This document shows positions 34,226-41,358 of a stretch of 45,533 bases of DNA, in pieces (within the stretch, counting starts at the first letter, position 1; each line of letters begins with the position of its first letter). A program made the position numbers and the translations under genes. The stretch is from contig JAHELC010000016.1 in the NCBI GenBank assembly GCA_024644405.1, positions 1 to 45,533 of the forward strand, written 5' to 3'. Origin of the DNA: Nitrospinaceae bacterium. Its GTDB lineage: Bacteria; Nitrospinota; Nitrospinia; Nitrospinales; Nitrospinaceae. The notes beneath the pieces are model-generated. The model was given only the letters and a program-made list of their open reading frames with translations, was not told the origin of the DNA and did not search any database.

Positions 34226-35548
34226 ATGAAGCGTAACGCTAAAAATTATCGGAAATACGCCGAGTCGTTGCTCGAACTGATCGACGCCAGTCCCACGCCG
34301 TTTCACGCGACCCGCAAACTGGCTGCACTTCTGAAAGCCGGGGGTTTCGTTGAGTTGCAGGAAGCGGACGCCTGGAGTCTGAAAAAGGGCGGGCGGTACA
34401 CTGTCACGCGCAACGATTCGTCGCTAGTGGCTTTTGTCATGGGGTCGAAGCCGCCGGAGCAGGCTGGATTCAAAATCATCGGTGCGCATACGGACAGCCC
34501 CAACCTGCGCCTCAAACCCAACCCGGCTTACGAAAAATCCGGATACGTGCAGTTGGGCGTCGAGGTTTACGGCGGTGTGTTGTTGACGACCTGGACCGAC
34601 CGCGACCTGTCTCTCGCCGGGCGGGTGGTTTTGCAATCGAAGAAGGGAGAGCCGGTGTCGCGGCTCCTCAAAATTGACCGATCCCTGCTGCGCATTCCCC
34701 AGTTGGCGATCCATCTCAACCGCGAAGTCAACGAGAAGGGTCTTCTTCTCAACATGCAGACGCACCTGCCGCCGATTCTGCAAATGGCGGAAACGGATCT
34801 TTCCTCGGAGAACGTGTTGAAGGACTTGGTGGCGCGCGAGTTGAACTGCCAGGCGTCTGGGATCGTCAGTCTCGATCTGGCGTTGTACGACGTACAGGCC
34901 TCGGCCTTTGCCGGTCCGAACGAAGAATTTCTGTTTGCGCCGCGGCTCGATAACCTGGCGTCCTGTCACGCGGCGACGCTGGGGTTACTGGAGGCATCCA
35001 ATCAGGATGATGCCACGCGTGTGCTGGCGTTTTACGATCATGAGGAAGTCGGCAGCGAAACCGCTCAAGGGGGCGGCTCGCCGTTCCTGAAAGATGCGCT
35101 GGAGCGGATGGTGATGGATTCCAAAAATCCGCGCGAGACGTTGATGCGGGCGATTGCCCAATCGATTTTTATTTCCGCCGACATGGCCCACGCCGTGCAC
35201 CCCAACTATGCCGACAAGCACGAGGGCCAGCACCTGCCGCTCATCAACGCCGGGCCGGTGATCAAAACCAATGCCGGGCAGCGGTACGCCACGGAGGGTG
35301 TGTCGAGCGCGCATTTCGAGTTGTTGTGCCGGCGCGCCGGGGTGAACGTGCAGAAGTTTGTGGTGCGGTCCGACATGGGATGCGGCAGCACCATCGGACC
35401 GATCACCGCCGCCAACCTCGGCATCCGCACCGTCGACGTGGGCAATCCCATGCTCTCCATGCACTCGATCCGCGAGATGGCCGGGTCGCAGGACCACGGC
35501 GATCTGATTCAAGTCTTCAAGGAATATTTTAATTCGGAGAAGGATTAG
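34226..35548 (+). CDS. M18-family aminopeptidase
   Basis: A 440-residue metallopeptidase that removes acidic or neutral residues from peptide N-termini; it works as a dodecamer. Two-metal site motifs are visible: GAHTDSPNLRLKP (H88, D90), RLDNLASCHA, FYDHEEVGSETAQGGGSPF (the catalytic Glu pair) and SADMAHAVHPNYADKHE. The start at 34226 is fixed by GGAGG eight bases upstream. Its stop codon overlaps that of the Nfu-N gene on the other strand. A long inverted repeat sits immediately upstream, so the promoter must lie within or before it. Confidence 0.93.
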   Translation: MKRNAKNYRKYAESLLELIDASPTPFHATRKLAALLKAGGFVELQEADAWSLKKGGRYTVTRNDSSLVAFVMGSKPPEQAGFKIIGAHTDSPNLRLKPNPAYEKSGYVQLGVEVYGGVLLTTWTDRDLSLAGRVVLQSKKGEPVSRLLKIDRSLLRIPQLAIHLNREVNEKGLLLNMQTHLPPILQMAETDLSSENVLKDLVARELNCQASGIVSLDLALYDVQASAFAGPNEEFLFAPRLDNLASCHAATLGLLEASNQDDATRVLAFYDHEEVGSETAQGGGSPFLKDALERMVMDSKNPRETLMRAIAQSIFISADMAHAVHPNYADKHEGQHLPLINAGPVIKTNAGQRYATEGVSSAHFELLCRRAGVNVQKFVVRSDMGCGSTIGPITAANLGIRTVDVGNPMLSMHSIREMAGSQDHGDLIQVFKEYFNSEKD

Positions 35549-35814
35549 GCGTTCCGCTTGATCGTTTCCATCACTTTGCTTTTGAGGGAGCCCCAGGTGA
35601 CTTGTTCGTCTTTTGTCACCTGCACTTCATTGCCGAGGACCCAGACGCTGGAGACTCCTCGAATTTCAAACAGGGCTTTGGCGAGGGGATTGCTTTGCGC
35701 CTTTTCGCGGTTGGGATAGGAACTGCCGGTTCCCGGCGGTAAGAGGGATTTGTCTAATATGAACGCAACGGAGTTCTCATTGCGCATGGGTTCCACGGTT
35801 ACTTTTACGGACAT
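35545..35814 (-). CDS. Nfu N-terminal domain protein
   Basis: An 89-residue protein equal to the N-terminal domain of Nfu iron-sulfur carriers: MSVKVTVEPMRNENSVAFILDKSL at the start and SNPLAKALFEIRGVSSVWVLGNEVQVTK in the middle. The C-terminal CxxC domain that holds the cluster is absent, so it cannot carry a cluster on its own. GAGGAAA precedes the ATG. Confidence 0.88.
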   Translation of the reverse strand: MSVKVTVEPMRNENSVAFILDKSLLPPGTGSSYPNREKAQSNPLAKALFEIRGVSSVWVLGNEVQVTKDEQVTWGSLKSKVMETIKRNA

Positions 35815-35853
35815 AGGATTTCCTCTTCCAAAAAATTGTTGCCTGACGTTTGA

Positions 35854-36420
35854 TCAGTTGTCATTATACCCGAATTTTTTCCGGGCCTCTTCCAGAGTCT
35901 TGCGGGTCGCCTCCGCCGCTTCAGGCATATTTTGCGCTTCGAACAAATCCACGGCCTTTTGCAGGTTCACGATGACCAGCATTTTGAACTGCGGCCCCTC
36001 CGAGTAATTCAGATACGCCCATCCCAGATTGCCGTGCGCCTCGGCGTTGTCTTTGCTGCGGTGCACCACCCGGTTGAGATGGCCGATGGCCATCTCCCAG
36101 CGTTCCATCCGGTTGTAGACGTTGCCGAGGTTGAGCCGGATATTGATGTTATCCGGTTCCAACCGCAATGCGCTTTCGAAGGCCGCCGCGGCACGTTCGT
36201 ATTGCTTGAGATGTTTGTAAGCCAGGCCCAGGTTGTAAAACGGTCCCGTGGCGTCAGGATTGATCTGGATGGCATGATGGTACGCCTCCACGGCCTGCTC
36301 GTACTGTCCTTTACCGCTTAGTTCGTTGCCCTTGAGATACCAGTCCAACGCCTCGTCCGCCCATAGCGTGGGAACGGAGACCAGCTGGATCAAAAACACT
36401 AAAGCAATCAGAAACCTCAC
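35854..36420 (-). CDS. Exported TPR-repeat protein
   Basis: A 188-residue protein with a signal peptide (RFLIALVFLIQLVSVPTLWA) and at least three clear TPR units: LDWYLKGNELSGKGQYEQAVEAYHHA, GPFYNLGLAYKHLKQYERAAAAFESA and INIRLNLGNVYNRMERWEMAIGHLNR. It should be a periplasmic protein-binding module. The start is GTG with GGGAGG eight bases before it. The partner is unknown. Confidence 0.86.
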   Translation of the reverse strand: MRFLIALVFLIQLVSVPTLWADEALDWYLKGNELSGKGQYEQAVEAYHHAIQINPDATGPFYNLGLAYKHLKQYERAAAAFESALRLEPDNINIRLNLGNVYNRMERWEMAIGHLNRVVHRSKDNAEAHGNLGWAYLNYSEGPQFKMLVIVNLQKAVDLFEAQNMPEAAEATRKTLEEARKKFGYNDN

Positions 36421-36506
36421 GGCGGCCTCCCTGGGATGGCAGTTTTAAGAGCGGAGAAATTTTATACCATCCATTACAGATTGACAAGAGCACGAATATA
36501 AAATCG

Positions 36507-36569
36507 GTGTCATGCTGAGCCTGTCGAAGTATGGCACCGTGTCGCCCTACGACAGGCTCAGGGTGACAC
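36507..36569. repeat. REP-like inverted repeat
   Basis: GTGTCA-TG-CTGAGCCTGTCG (36507-36526) is answered by CGACAGGCTCAG-GG-TGACAC (36550-36569). It shares the CTTCGACAGGCTCAG core with 33387-33479. It lies between two genes on the minus strand and may serve as a transcription end or mRNA end. Confidence 0.7.
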
Positions 36570-36600
36570 GGTTACGCTTTTGCTAAAATTGCTCCGGCTC

Positions 36601-37371
36601 CTAGCCAGCCGCCCAATAGCGGCCGTTGTTATGATGGAGCGTTAAGGGATGGCCCAGCGCTTCGGACAGGATTTCATCGCGCAGCATCGAGTCCTTGTTC
36701 CCCTGGCGGAAGATTTGTCCGTCTTTGAGGTAGAGGACGTGGGTGATGGCGGGGAGGATTTCTTCGATATGATGCGTGACGTAGATCATTTGGGTTTTCC
36801 GGGCCAGTTTCTGTAGAGTCTCGAGGAAGCGTTCGCGCGTGGGGATATCGAGTCCGGCGCAGGGTTCGTCGAGCACCAGCAGGGTGGGACGGTGGACCAG
36901 CGCCCGCGCCAGCAGAACCCGACGGGCTTCCCCATAGGACATACTGCGGAACCGTTTTTGGCCCAGGTGCTCGATTTCCAGAAGATGCAGGCACTCGTCG
37001 GCCCGCTGTTTCTGCCGGGCGTTGACTTTCTGCCAGAGCCCGATACTGGCGAAGAAACCGGATTCCACCACTTCCAGACCGGTCACGTTCCGGTCGTAGT
37101 TTTCCTGGTATTCGGCGGAGACGTAGCCGACCTGTTCGCGGATGTCCGCCAGTCCGTTCCAGGTTCGGCTGTTGAACCAGTGTACCGTACCGCCGTCGAT
37201 GGGCAGCAGTTCGCCGAAAATGAGTTTCAACAAAGTGGTTTTGCCGGACCCGTTGTTGCCGACCAGGGCCCAGTGCTCGCCGGCACGGACGGTCCAGTCG
37301 ATGTCTTTTAAAACCGGGGTGTCTTTCAAATATACGGTGGCGTTTTTGATCTGGACCAGAAAAGCGGTCAT
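36601..37371 (-). CDS. ABC transporter-type ATP-binding protein
   Basis: A 256-residue ATPase: Walker A GNNGSGKTT near residue 37, a signature loop SMSYGEARR in place of LSGGQ, and Walker B LLVLDEPCAGLD. The H-loop is in IYVTHHIEE. The layout is close to one half of ModF and to other single-domain ATPases without a permease. No membrane subunit gene is adjacent, so the role is unknown. The start at 37371 is chosen because the domain begins right after it; an in-frame ATG at 37419 would add 16 residues and overlap the phosphatase gene. Both genes are on the same strand and probably share a transcript. Confidence 0.85.
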   Translation of the reverse strand: MTAFLVQIKNATVYLKDTPVLKDIDWTVRAGEHWALVGNNGSGKTTLLKLIFGELLPIDGGTVHWFNSRTWNGLADIREQVGYVSAEYQENYDRNVTGLEVVESGFFASIGLWQKVNARQKQRADECLHLLEIEHLGQKRFRSMSYGEARRVLLARALVHRPTLLVLDEPCAGLDIPTRERFLETLQKLARKTQMIYVTHHIEEILPAITHVLYLKDGQIFRQGNKDSMLRDEILSEALGHPLTLHHNNGRYWAAG

Positions 37372-37393
37372 GGCTTTGTCCCGTGGCGGCGCA

Positions 37394-38059
37394 TCAGGTG
37401 ATGTGTTGCCAGGTGCCATTCAGCAGTTCCACCATCACCTGGTCTTCATAAAACTGGATAATGTTGACGGCGGCGAAGTGCTGACTGATGCGGAACAGGT
37501 TGGCAATGGGAAATCCAAGCAGGTGGGCGAGGATGGCCCGGTTGACGCCGCCGTGACACACGAAGGCGATGGTGTCGTTGGAATGGCGGGTGGTGATTTC
37601 CAGAAATTTCGGGATCACCCGGTCGTGCAACTCCTGGAACGTTTCGCCGCCATCGGCGCGAAACAGCTCGGTTTGCTTGAGGCGCTTGTTCATCTCGCCG
37701 GGAAATTTTTCGCTGAGTTCGGTCAGGCTCTTACCTTCCCATTCGCCGAAGGACAATTCACGCAGTTCGGGAAAGGCCACCGGTTGCAATGCGTGATGCT
37801 CGGCGATCAGCCGGGCACCCTGATAAGTCCGCTGGAGATCGCTGGAGTAGACGGCGCGGATGGGGTGGTCTTGCAGTGCATGGGCCAACTGACTTGATTG
37901 TTCCCGGCCGGTATCCGACAAGGCGACGTCGAAGTGACCGTTCATGCAGATCTGGTGGGCATTGGCGGTTTCGCCGTGGCGGAGCAAGTAAACGCGGCAT
38001 CCGCGTTCTCCCCTGAAAGCGCGGGACTGGGCATCGGAAGGTATGTTGGTGAAAGACAC
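37394..38059 (-). CDS. Histidine phosphatase family protein
   Basis: A 221-residue enzyme of the phosphoglycerate mutase-like superfamily. The catalytic motif LLRHGETA (about 25-32) is followed by LSDTGREQ, SSDLQRTYQGARLIAEHH, the acid/base region ELSFGEWEGKSL, and the second histidine in FVCHGGVNR. Members include alpha-ribazole phosphatase and small-molecule phosphatases; the substrate is not clear. The start is GTG with only a weak ribosome site. It begins just after a strong terminator. Confidence 0.85.
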   Translation of the reverse strand: MSFTNIPSDAQSRAFRGERGCRVYLLRHGETANAHQICMNGHFDVALSDTGREQSSQLAHALQDHPIRAVYSSDLQRTYQGARLIAEHHALQPVAFPELRELSFGEWEGKSLTELSEKFPGEMNKRLKQTELFRADGGETFQELHDRVIPKFLEITTRHSNDTIAFVCHGGVNRAILAHLLGFPIANLFRISQHFAAVNIIQFYEDQVMVELLNGTWQHIT

Positions 38060-38081
38060 GAGGCTCTGATCAAGGCATTAA

Positions 38082-38114
38082 AAAAGATGGCAAGCCTTGA
38101 GCTTGCCATCTTTT
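38082..38114 (-). terminator. Strong bidirectional terminator
   Basis: AAAAGATGGCAAGC (38082-38095) and GCTTGCCATCTTTT (38101-38114) form a fourteen-pair perfect stem with a five-base loop, with A/T tracts on both sides. It ends the minus-strand transcript coming from 38146 and beyond. Confidence 0.88.
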
Positions 38115-38145
38115 AAAAGCCGGTAATAAAAAAGGTCAAACCCGA

Positions 38146-38328
38146 TTAATGGCCGCCGCCACCGCCGCCGCCGGAGGACCACAGGTAGAAGAAATTCAGT
38201 CCCTGAACCTCCATGAGAGCCCAGTCAATCAGGAAATAATAACCGAACATGACAATCGACGCGAGGATGAAATGGGTAATGGACTTCGCGGTTATAAATG
38301 GTCTAGTTTCATCTTGTATTTCAGACAT
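38146..38328 (-). CDS. Small single-span membrane protein with Gly7-His tail
   Basis: A 60-residue protein. A hydrophilic N-terminus (MSEIQDETRPFITAKS) leads into one long membrane segment (about 18-38, ITHFILASIVMFGYYFLIDWA). The C-terminus, LNFFYLWSS then seven glycines and a final histidine, is unusual. Its size, aromatic content and setting next to a CtaM-like protein recall accessory subunits of respiratory oxidases, but I recognise no family. It is the last gene before the terminator. Confidence 0.72.
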   Translation of the reverse strand: MSEIQDETRPFITAKSITHFILASIVMFGYYFLIDWALMEVQGLNFFYLWSSGGGGGGGH

Positions 38329-38379
38329 GAAGTTTCTATCTCCCCTCTCTAGGTTGAAAATTTTGATGCAGGTCCCTGG

Positions 38380-38484
38380 TTACCGCCAGACGGATGCGAA
38401 CCAATAGAAAAACCAAAGACATAAGATAACCGTCGCAAGATAAATCCAAGGCCCGGACTTTTCTTTAAATTTTTGTAAATCCAT
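38380..38484 (-). CDS. Very small membrane protein, 34 residues
   Basis: ATG at 38484 follows AAAGGAAAA and opens a 34-codon frame: MDLQKFKEKSGPW then a single span of about 20 hydrophobic and aromatic residues (IYLATVILCLWFFYWFASV) and a short basic end. The charge pattern suggests the N-terminus stays in the cytoplasm. It is spaced 51 bp from the next small membrane gene downstream, in the same sense. Short single-span proteins of this kind (CydX, CcoQ) are often part of terminal oxidases; this one is not recognised. Confidence 0.6.
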   Translation of the reverse strand: MDLQKFKEKSGPWIYLATVILCLWFFYWFASVWR

Positions 38485-38531
38485 TCGGGTTTTCCTTTTC
38501 TAATTGTTTGAGTGATACAAATGTTTTACTC

Positions 38532-38561
38532 TTGACAGTATAAAAGACGGAATGATAACTT
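38532..38561 (+). promoter_or_regulatory. Candidate promoter for the 35-residue membrane protein
   Basis: Perfect TTGACA (38532-38537), an 18-bp spacer, then TAACTT (38556-38561) preceded by TG, an extended -10. Transcription would start about 27 bases before the ATG. It lies between two divergent small genes. Confidence 0.5.
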
Positions 38562-38594
38562 AACTTTCCCGTTTGTTAATTCAATGAGGACCCT

Positions 38595-38702
38595 ATGGCC
38601 AGTAAAGACGGTAAAATTTTCGATACGATTGTTTTGATCGGTTTGGGGGTCAATGCGTTGACCGCCGCTTACCTGTTGCTGATGTACTTTGAAGTCATTT
38701 AA
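38595..38702 (+). CDS. Very small membrane protein, 35 residues
   Basis: ATG at 38595 follows GAGGA (38586-38590). The frame gives MASKDGKIFDT then a single hydrophobic span (IVLIGLGVNALTAAYLLLMYF) ending EVI. It is the only plus-strand gene in the stretch 37394-42270 and is divergent from the 34-residue gene. A candidate promoter stands upstream. The product is not recognised; a subunit of a membrane complex is a reasonable guess. Confidence 0.6.
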   Translation: MASKDGKIFDTIVLIGLGVNALTAAYLLLMYFEVI

Positions 38703-38805
38703 ACGGGCACAATCTACCATATTGTCTATTTAAGTCAAGGGTAAAAAAAACCTCCCTTTGCCTGAAAAATCCCTGAAACTCCTTAAGTTATAAGACTTTT
38801 CCAGA

Positions 38806-39525
38806 TTACCCTGCAGCGGCCTTCAGCGGGTAAATGACATACAGCATGAGATAAGTGGCGGTACTGGTGCACAGGATCAGGGCGAACAGGATCATGGTTC
38901 CGCGGCCCAGAATACGGTGCCGCCGGGCGCCGTCCGGCAGCCATTTTTCGATCAATTTTTCCAGTCCGACGACCAGGGCAATGGTCATAAATATAAGAAA
39001 ATAAGCCAGTTGTGCGCCGCCCGATTTGCCTGCAATTAGGCAGTACCCCTCCACCAGAGCCCACAGTCCCAGGATCCACAACCAGATCCGGATAAATTTT
39101 TTGGGATCGGCTTTCAGCTCTCCTGATTTGAGTACATAGTCTCTTCCCAGTTTGTCGCAGGCCCGGAAACCTTCCACAATCATGTAGGGGGTCAGGATCA
39201 GTCCCAGGGTGACGAGGGTGAGATGTGTGGTGAGCACGGGCAGGAAAATCGAATCGTATACTTCCGGAGGGCCGCCAAATCCTTCTTTGCCCTCCAGCGA
39301 CAGGACCCCCAGGGAACGGGCATAGTAGTACGCTACAAAATAGACCACCATGGAAACCATGGAGACAAAGATGAGTTTGTGGTGGCGGGTGCCCTGTCCT
39401 TTTTTGGCCATCCACCAGGCCACCAGAAAGAGCACGGTGAAGACCACCGCCAGGAGGTAACTCAGGTCCGCCCCCATGGACCCCGACGCGACCATAAATC
39501 CCGGCTTTTTTAGAAATTCCTGCAT
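38806..39525 (-). CDS. DUF420 (CtaM/YozB-like) membrane protein
   Basis: A 239-residue inner-membrane protein with five to six spans. The DUF420 pattern is visible: RHHKLIFVSMVSMVVYFVAYYYARS, LTTHLTLVTLGLILTPYMIVEGF and RRHRILGRGTMILFALILCTSTATYLMLYV, with conserved histidines that could bind metal or heme. CtaM, a Bacillus member, is needed to make active heme-copper cytochrome oxidase. Compared with the short members, this protein carries an extra middle section (about 125-195). It is 30 bp downstream of the 59-residue gene on the same strand. Confidence 0.75.
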   Translation of the reverse strand: MQEFLKKPGFMVASGSMGADLSYLLAVVFTVLFLVAWWMAKKGQGTRHHKLIFVSMVSMVVYFVAYYYARSLGVLSLEGKEGFGGPPEVYDSIFLPVLTTHLTLVTLGLILTPYMIVEGFRACDKLGRDYVLKSGELKADPKKFIRIWLWILGLWALVEGYCLIAGKSGGAQLAYFLIFMTIALVVGLEKLIEKWLPDGARRHRILGRGTMILFALILCTSTATYLMLYVIYPLKAAAG

Positions 39526-39555
39526 GATGGGTTAATCCGGTTGGGGGAAGGAAAC

Positions 39556-39735
39556 TCAGCTCTGGCTTTTGCCCAGGATCAAAGTGCCTCCGTAAAAGAA
39601 AGAGGCGCCTGCCACGCTGCCCCAAAGCAGGGGTTCCATTCCCATTTGAGTGAAAAACATCAGGACCACGTAGGTCAACGCTCCCAGACCCACGATTTGC
39701 ATGGCTCTACCCAGAAAATATCTGAACGGATTCAT
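39556..39735 (-). CDS. Small membrane protein, 59 residues
   Basis: A frame starting at 39735: MNPFRYFLGRAMQ then two hydrophobic segments (IVGLGALTYVVLMFF and LLWGSVAGASFFYGGTLIL) and the end GKSQS. The two spans are joined by a short loop (TQMGMEP). It is 30 bp from the DUF420 gene and 16 bp from the next gene upstream, all in one direction, so it should be translated with them. Not a recognised family. Confidence 0.65.
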   Translation of the reverse strand: MNPFRYFLGRAMQIVGLGALTYVVLMFFTQMGMEPLLWGSVAGASFFYGGTLILGKSQS

Positions 39736-39751
39736 AGTGTAACCCGGAAGT

Positions 39752-40327
39752 TTATTTGCCCCGGACTTTCTTGTTGGCTTCGATCAGGATTGTAATATGG
39801 TTCCGGCAGAATTCCTGAATCTTCTCCCTGACCATGATCAGGGCGATTTTACCGGGAGTGGTGAATCCGCCCGGGATGTCCGGCAGGGCTTGCTTGGCTG
39901 AACCCTCTTCGAGCTCTTTGCACCGCTTCAAAATTTCCTTGTCATCGTACAGGTCTTCCAGCGGATAACTGTAATGGAGTTTGACATATTCCCGCTCCTT
40001 CTCCGTTTCCTTTTTGGAATCCCAGATGATATTTTCCCTTTCAATCGAAATCGGTTTTTTCTTTTCAGCGTTGATGATCTTTTTAATGGCCTGAAAGTAG
40101 GCCTGCATTTCCTTTTCGGTGGAGAGCTCGTCTTGAGGAATTTTGGAGCTGATTTCGAATTCCAGGCTGTTGTCGTGCAGGACCGGCCGGCTGATTTCGT
40201 AAGTGATGTCGTTTTGGTTGAACCGCCGCCCTTTTTTGGGTTTGTATTTCTTCTGCATCTCTTCGATCAATTGACTCAAACCCTCGCCCGCGTATTGATT
40301 GAACAAAATTCCTTTTAAACTTGCCAT
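39752..40327 (-). CDS. Hypothetical soluble protein, 191 residues
   Basis: A cytoplasmic-looking, charged protein. AGGAGTG sets the start at 40327 over a GTG nine bases earlier. It opens MASLKGILFNQYAGEGLSQL, has a central strand-rich part (NDITYEISRPVLHDNSLEFEIS) and ends with a helical, basic section (MVREKIQEFCRNHITILIEANKKVRGK). No known motif is seen. It shares its transcript with the 59-residue and DUF420 genes. Confidence 0.72.
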   Translation of the reverse strand: MASLKGILFNQYAGEGLSQLIEEMQKKYKPKKGRRFNQNDITYEISRPVLHDNSLEFEISSKIPQDELSTEKEMQAYFQAIKKIINAEKKKPISIERENIIWDSKKETEKEREYVKLHYSYPLEDLYDDKEILKRCKELEEGSAKQALPDIPGGFTTPGKIALIMVREKIQEFCRNHITILIEANKKVRGK

Positions 40328-40536
40328 AAAAATCACTCCTGAATTTGCTTGTGGTTGTGCTGAAAATGAATGTTGAAACAGGGGTCCGACCGGGACTCAC
40401 GCCAGAGGGACTGTCCGTTAATGAAATAAAATTTACCATACCCGCCTTGAAGGTTCATCTTTTGTTTTCAGACGGTGCCGGGGAGTTTAAAGACGATGGC
40501 CCTCAGGCGGATCCGGGATTTATGCGGTAAAACCTT

Positions 40537-41337
40537 CTAAGAGTCTGAAATATCAGGGTTTGTTGCGACGTTGGTGGACGTGAATGAGCCGCTGTTGTCT
40601 TTCAGAAAACTTTTGGTGCCCTCGTCCTGGTAGACATATTTCATCTGGATACAGCCCGGCTGTTTGTCCGCGCAATAGAAACTCATAAACTGAATCTTGG
40701 CGAACTTTCCGTCGGAAGTGCGCATCACGTAGACGTTCTTGCGTGCGGTCAGTTTGTGGGTGATGTAATTGTACTTGTACCATTGCACCAGAACCGGATT
40801 CTCGGTTTGAGTGCGCGTCGATGTATCCGCTATGAAATCTTTTAAAGGAACATTTTCTACCGCTTCGAAGGCAACCTCTCCCAGATTGATCAAGCCCGCC
40901 TTGCCAAACTTGTTGGTGGCGCCGCCGTTGGTGATGATTTTCCCCCGGCGGAAGGCCAGGTCCCATTCCAGTGAAGAGGTATCGTGGATTTTAACCTGCT
41001 GGCCCCGCGAGAAATCAAAATAGGTCCACTCCTCCTCGTTGGTGGCGTCGATCACGATACTTTGCGCCGGGAGCAGGTTGGGATTCACTGAGGCAAGCGA
41101 CTGGGCTCCGCCGAAATTCCGGGACGGTCCGTCAGTTTGCTTGTCTTTCATGCTGGGGGAATCCAGAAAACCGCCCATTTGCTCCAGCTTGACCGGCAGC
41201 CAGAACAGCCCGATCAACAATAGGGTGACGCAGAGATTCAGGATGAATAGGTTTCGCCACAACTTCTTTTTCTTCCGCACCTCCGGACTCAACGGGGGCG
41301 GGGGATCTATTGAACTGGAATCAAAACTATCGTTCAT
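40537..41337 (-). CDS. Membrane-anchored HmuY-like protein
   Basis: A 266-residue protein with a cytoplasmic proline-rich start (IDPPPPLSPEV), one membrane span (about 29-48) and a periplasmic domain. That domain (about 95-245) resembles the HmuY fold known from heme-binding proteins of Bacteroidetes: WTYFDFSRGQQVKI, SLEWDLAFRRGKIITNGG and FAKIQFMSFYC with IQMKYVYQ after it. The histidine pair that binds heme in HmuY is not evident. It lies 21 bp after the CsgG-like gene. A role near heme or a c-type cytochrome would fit the region but is not shown. Confidence 0.65.
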   Translation of the reverse strand: MNDSFDSSSIDPPPPLSPEVRKKKKLWRNLFILNLCVTLLLIGLFWLPVKLEQMGGFLDSPSMKDKQTDGPSRNFGGAQSLASVNPNLLPAQSIVIDATNEEEWTYFDFSRGQQVKIHDTSSLEWDLAFRRGKIITNGGATNKFGKAGLINLGEVAFEAVENVPLKDFIADTSTRTQTENPVLVQWYKYNYITHKLTARKNVYVMRTSDGKFAKIQFMSFYCADKQPGCIQMKYVYQDEGTKSFLKDNSGSFTSTNVATNPDISDS

Positions 41338-41358
41338 CGGTCTTGTAGGGTGAAAGGT

